Part shown: positions 59,631 through 64,000 of the stretch, one piece after another
Layout: each line of letters begins with the position of its first letter
Position numbering within the stretch: the first letter of the stretch is position 1
NCBI GenBank assembly: GCA_012490785.1
Contig: JAAXCT010000236.1
Coordinates: 730,891 to 794,890, forward strand
DNA from: Eragrostis nindensis
Taxonomy: Eukaryota > Streptophyta > Magnoliopsida > Poales > Poaceae
Length of the DNA: 64,000 bases
Direction of reading: 5' to 3'
Position numbers and translations under genes: made by a program
Notes under the pieces: model-generated
What the model was told of the DNA's origin: nothing
What the model saw: only the letters and a program-made list of their open reading frames with translations
Databases searched by the model: none

Positions 59631-60454
59631 TTATTTTTTACAAAAAGAGAATTTCATTAATATTAAAGCACGTTACATACCTTGATTACATAAGTCACTC
59701 AAACAACTCTAACTCCATTGATAGGAGACAAAAAACCTTGAAAGAGCCGCAAATTTCACCATTTAAGATCACCATCCTAAATGGATATGCCACGGAAAAG
59801 AACTCCGACCTGAACGAACACGGCCATCTCACCATCCACCACCTTCATCCTCATCTTCGACGGGGAAAAACTGAAACCCAATCATTTCACAAAAAAGGGA
59901 TAGACTGACCTTCCACACGCAAATACGATAAACTTGCCGCCATTGAGCTCGTCGCTGAACCCATCGTCACCTCCTTCACCAGATTCATCATGGAAAAACA
60001 CAAATCCGAACAACATATAGAAGGAAGTCACGGGAAACAGAGCTCTCACAAGCCCACAGCCATGGCCAAGAAGAACCACGACTAGACAAAGGAAGTGCCG
60101 GAGTACCTTATTTTCCATCGATGATGATGTCTTTGACTCACCATCACCGCTGAGACACCTCATCCTCCATTGCTCCATGCCGACGAAACATGGCAACGCC
60201 GCACTGCAGCTACCACTTTCGTCGAACAGACCACTAGAGAAACCCTAACCCTAACAACCGCAATAGTCGCCGCGTAAAGCAACCACCACGAAAAGACCTA
60301 AATCTAAACCTAAAAACGAACAGGACGAACACTGGATGCCGGGCCTCCCTCCTCCACCGACGGCGATACCGCCGGAGACGAGGGGGCCGGCGAATTTTCC
60401 TTTCTGGAGAGTGCCGCCTCTTATTTCTTGGAGCCGCCCGAGCGTAACCTTTCG
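59631..60454 (-). mobile_element. LINE-like non-autonomous retroposon, copy 2, with an 18-bp target duplication
   Basis: tccatctttgccatcgct flanks the insert at 59613-59630 and 60455-60472, so the 824-bp element is bounded precisely. On the minus strand it begins cgaaaggttacgctcggg and ends ttaatattaatgaaattctc then an A-rich tail. A frame at 60196-59882 (104 codons, with SSSMENKVLRH, MLFGFVFFHDESGEGGDDG and LNGGKFIVFACGRS) is similar to copy 1. It has no reverse transcriptase, so it presumably depends on a LINE. Confidence 0.72.
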
Positions 60455-60472
60455 TCCATCTTTGCCATCGCT

Positions 60473-61032
60473 GATGACCCAGAGCTCATCCTCTTCAAAA
60501 TTGACACCCACTTACATGTTTTTTTTTGTAGTATGGAGCTATGACTATGAATTGATTATGAATAATAAGAGAGACATTCTTTTTTTTTCTGTTTTTTCAT
60601 TTATTTTTCTCTCGACTTTGAAGATGAATTGTCCCTTGATGTTGATGCCCATCTCAACGCGTTGTTCCCATTCGCAAGAAAAAAAAAGTTGTTCCTAAAG
60701 TACGTTGGGACGACGTGTCGACTCAAAGGTGACCGTCCTGCACAAGGATTTCCATTACTGCATCGCAGCACCGCCATCCAATCCGTTGTCGTCTTCATCA
60801 ACAGGCTTCTGGCTCTGGTGGGGCGGGTGTTCGGGACCTGAACACCATCGCACAGGGCCTGGAGACGACGCACTGCCAGGCAACAACACCCATGCCTGAC
60901 CAGGCACCATTTTTGCTCAGGCACATTGCTCAGGATAGCAACCAAACTAGCCCTACAAGGAGAGCATCTGTTCATTATCTGCCTGATGGTGTTTGAACCA
61001 ACTCATCCCGATGGCGCTGCTCCTCGGCAACA
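60473..61032. other. Intergenic DNA, no supported gene
   Basis: Frames such as 60629-60841 lack a recognisable domain. T runs near 60515 and 60580. Confidence 0.4.
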
Positions 61033-61039
61033 TGCAGAC

Positions 61040-61631
61040 CAGGCCCGGCCCTGAGGCGGTGCAAGCGGTGCGACTGCACCGGGCCTCCGAAATCCAAGGG
61101 GCACCGACCTGAGATGCAAGATTGCCCTACCCTTTAGCCGTCTGCCATATTGTGCTGCCTTCTGTGTCGCCATTGCAGACCTCATATGCGGACGGGAGAG
61201 TTACAGAAGAGTTAACGAACCGTTATATGGACGATTGTGGGCCTGGGCCAACTATTTCGTTTGTGCGTATTGCTTGTTGAGGCCCATAAAGGATGAGTTG
61301 GCATGTGGTCTGCTTGCCTGCCGTGAGCCCATTTTGCACCAGCCCAACCGATGGAGCAGATGATGATTAGTGTGAAAGCAAACTGCAAGCCCATATGGAT
61401 AGGACAAGATCAAAACAAACGATACAAATATTTTTACTGTTGCAGCTTGACACAAAATTTTGGACTACATAGATTTTGCAACAAAGTAGGATAGTAAATC
61501 TTAGTTTAAATTGAACTAAAATTGCATGGCAACAATGGTTCAAAAAAAGTACAAAGTATGCAAATGCTAAAATCCCGGAGGAAAAAAATGTATATGCTAA
61601 AGGGGGCCTCCGAAATATCAGGACCGGCCTG
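61040..61631. mobile_element. hAT-like non-autonomous DNA transposon, 592 bp
   Basis: Left end caggcccggccctga and right end read in reverse caggccggtcctga form short terminal inverted repeats of hAT type. tgcagac flanks at 61033-61039 and 61632-61638 (7 exact bases; hAT elements normally make 8). Subterminal ggcctccgaaat occurs near both ends. No transposase frame. Confidence 0.72.
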
Positions 61632-61638
61632 TGCAGAC

Positions 61639-62800
61639 GTACTACAGTCTATCACTGCAGAGGTAATCATCAAAGCCACCAGTACAGGACAGGGTTACAC
61701 ACCTTACGCAAACCTATTGGAGTACTTAGCTTCTCCAAAAAGGCGTGCAGTGGAATTGTGCTTGATCATGCGGAGCCGTCCTTCCCTAATCCCCTTGATG
61801 TCCGTCGTCGTAGGGCAGCACCTTCACGTCGTCGGATACCCCTACCCTGCAGTGGCGAAGCGAGACCAGATATCAAGGCGGGGCCAAATTAACAAAAGCA
61901 GATCAAGCTCTGTTAGAAAATTAAGCAAATTACGGCATATTTTAATTCCAAATAATAAAGGTAAAACATGATTGTGTATAACATGAATGATCTTGTGACA
62001 AACCAAGAACGTGTTCATGCCTATTTCACAAAATAGAAAGAACAAGATCGAAAGCTAGAGTATGTTCAGGATGTACCCAGAAGCACCAGCGGTGCCGGTC
62101 CCAATAGGTGACATGTTGAGCTGTTTGAAGTAGTCGATCTAAGTCGGTGCAAGATGATGTTCGCAGTGTAGTCAGTCGCGACATCGGGAAGAAGATGAAG
62201 TAGTCGATCGAATCACAACAACGGGAAGTAGTCGATCAATGAGCAGTCACGCCTTGCTCTCTCCAAAAACCTAATCGCCCGTCTATCCATGCAGATGTCG
62301 CAGCGAGGCGTGGTTCCGGAGGCCTGCTCTCGCAAACTCTGTGCGCTCAGAAGCTTGCGATGGGGAAGAGAAGACAGAAGAAGCAGTGGATTCGGAGAGT
62401 AGTTGTGTGTGTATGTGTGAGTGCTTCTCATAGGAAAGGAGGAAGATGAAAAGATGACGGAGAGTTTCTTGTGTAATAAACTTCAACCAAATTTGCTAGT
62501 AACATACAAGTTTATTACCCATTAAACTCCAGCCGTTACTACTATGCATTGTAGTGACTCATTAATTTGATGATCAATTCTCAAATCAAAGCTACAAAGC
62601 ATGACAAGCAAGAAAGCATTCGTGTGGCACTTCATCAGACGCACACCTCCTTCATGCTGATTTATTTCTCACAATTCCTCACATACACATAGCATCTAGC
62701 ATTAGAGTGCCTTAAATTCTTAGATTTAATTGTATTTGCATGGATCCATTTACCCAACTAAATCCAACAAGCTCCTCCTCTCTTGCTCCCACAGTTGGCT
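61639..62800. other. Intergenic DNA; possible hAT end at about 61852
   Basis: cagtggcgaagcgagacc (61852) resembles the common cagtggcggagc end of plant hAT elements, but no matching right end was found. Otherwise nothing recognised. Confidence 0.35.
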
Positions 62801-64000
62801 TGTAACGTCCGGGTAATTAAATCACCCGAAACTCCGTGTTTTCCGTACTTGTCCCAGGATCAACGACAAGTACACACGGTATTCACAGTGGAACCATAGC
62901 CATATCAAAATTTAACTATCAAGTTTATTTGAAAATTTACAAAATATGGCTCAACGGCCGACGAAATACCTTAAGAAATAAACACACGGTAACAAGCGGT
63001 AACATGAAGGAATTCAAATATCCAGCGTGTGCTCCGTGATCATCCCACAGGCAATTGACTGGAAGTTGAACTCCTAGAAAGAATGGCATCGTTCCTCACC
63101 GAGATCCTCGTCATCTCTGAAACCAAATTATCGGAGGCAAGCAATGCGGGTGAATAATAGCAAAATCATAATTATATGCAAGGCCAAATGAAGGAAGGTA
63201 TAATATGAGTAATTTGCATAAATGAGCATATGGCAATCTAAAACTTGATTAATGAAATAATTACTAAATTGAATTGCTTGAGTATAAATTGCAGAAATGT
63301 AAGCACAAGTAAAATATCATATGAATAAAGTGCCATACTTGACTTCCATGTCAAGTTCCTATAAAATCATCATCTATGCCATTCATATATTAATAACCAT
63401 AATAATCATGATCAATTTTAATCCCAACCATTCTCTAAACAAAGACCTATCATTAAAGAGCTTGAGACCGCAAGCACGGCCATTCGAATGGATTAATTAC
63501 TCTGCAGAGTTTGTACGCTGTACCTATGGACAGTGAGTGACTGTCTGTAGTGTAGCCAGCACCGTGCACTCACGAAGTGTGCACATCCGTATCACACATG
63601 ACGTTTTCATTAGCCGTTTGTTAACCTTGCCTTCCCTAAATTGTAAAAATCCCTCCGTACCTACCAGCTAACATCCCAGAGGTACAATTTTCTCCTCCTT
63701 CAAACATGGATAGTTAGGCAGGAATTAAAAGGGTACAATTCATTGTATTGGTAAACCTTGAGCCCAAGACCGTAGTAATGGAGGTCCCTCTGAATAAATA
63801 CCAGATCGGGTAAAATATCCATACATTTCCTACTTCTAGAACGCAAGGCAACATTCAACTAATTACTTAGCCATGGCCGTTCCATACCAGCATCCATGGT
63901 CGCACGATGTTTCCTTAAATCAAGATACAAATGTACCGGTCCTTATGCGATGCGACGGGTCTCCAAAATCATCATTATTAATCATCATTAATCCAGTTTA
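62801..64000. other. AT-rich DNA, possible LTR or repeat edge at about 62807
   Basis: tgtaacgtccgggtaattaa looks like the start of a grass repeat or LTR, but no second copy, primer site or end is inside the window. No gene is seen to the window end. Confidence 0.25.

Noticed and set aside
61852..62100. Second hAT element starting cagtggcgaagc
   Set aside because: No matching right end or target duplication in the window, so only noted as a possible end.

Overview
This is a nuclear plant window, almost certainly from a grass (Poaceae). The evidence is a GC-rich first exon in an intron-containing SBP-box gene, a DUF3339 small membrane protein, grass-type MITEs and tRNA-derived SINEs, and nested Ty1/copia and Ty3/gypsy LTR retrotransposons. 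I cannot name the species. Only two host genes are well supported. One is a single-exon 69-residue DUF3339 protein (1549-1758, +). The other is a three-exon, miR156-targeted SPL transcription factor (6419-14086, -) whose first intron is 6.35 kb and full of small insertions.

Layout. 1-424: 3' end of a LINE. 1.4-1.8 kb: DUF3339 gene. 2.6-5.2 kb: a diverged tandem duplication; the second unit was later entered by a Tourist-like MITE (3972-4533) and by another repeat. 5.7-14.3 kb: SPL gene. 14.4-19.4 kb: intergenic DNA with a retroposon flanked by a 15-bp duplication, a long-TIR Mutator-like MITE (17750-18321) and SINE fragments. 19434-25952: complete but degenerate copia element on the minus strand, with 528/527-bp LTRs and 5-bp target duplication cacgt. 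26.4-30.7 kb: a Helitron end, a foldback MITE, and SINE and LINE tails.

31142-57620: one 26.5-kb nested complex bounded by target duplication gtcca. The host is a minus-strand SIRE/Opie-like copia element (C). Its left LTR is broken at 32627 by an Athila-like gypsy element (D, + strand, two adjacent LTR copies, Gag-protease only). Its reverse transcriptase gene is split by a second gypsy element (E, 41152-50925). The left LTR of E is split at 42277 by a third (F, 42278 to about 48317), again Gag-protease plus part of an extra 3' ORF. Order of insertion: C, then D and E, then F inside E. Deletions removed the 3' end of D plus the last 368 bp of the left LTR of C, and the 3' end of F plus most of the interior of E.

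57.6-64 kb: two diverged copies of a non-autonomous LINE-like retroposon (one with an 18-bp target duplication), a 592-bp hAT-like element, and AT-rich DNA.

The most unusual signal is that all four elements of the nested complex carry short GC-rich palindromes with a CGG...CCG core. In D, E and F these occur as pairs about 20-24 nt apart; in C they form a short array. Each family has its own sequence. In F there are twelve pairs, in the LTR, in frame inside gag, and in a roughly 160-bp tandem array.
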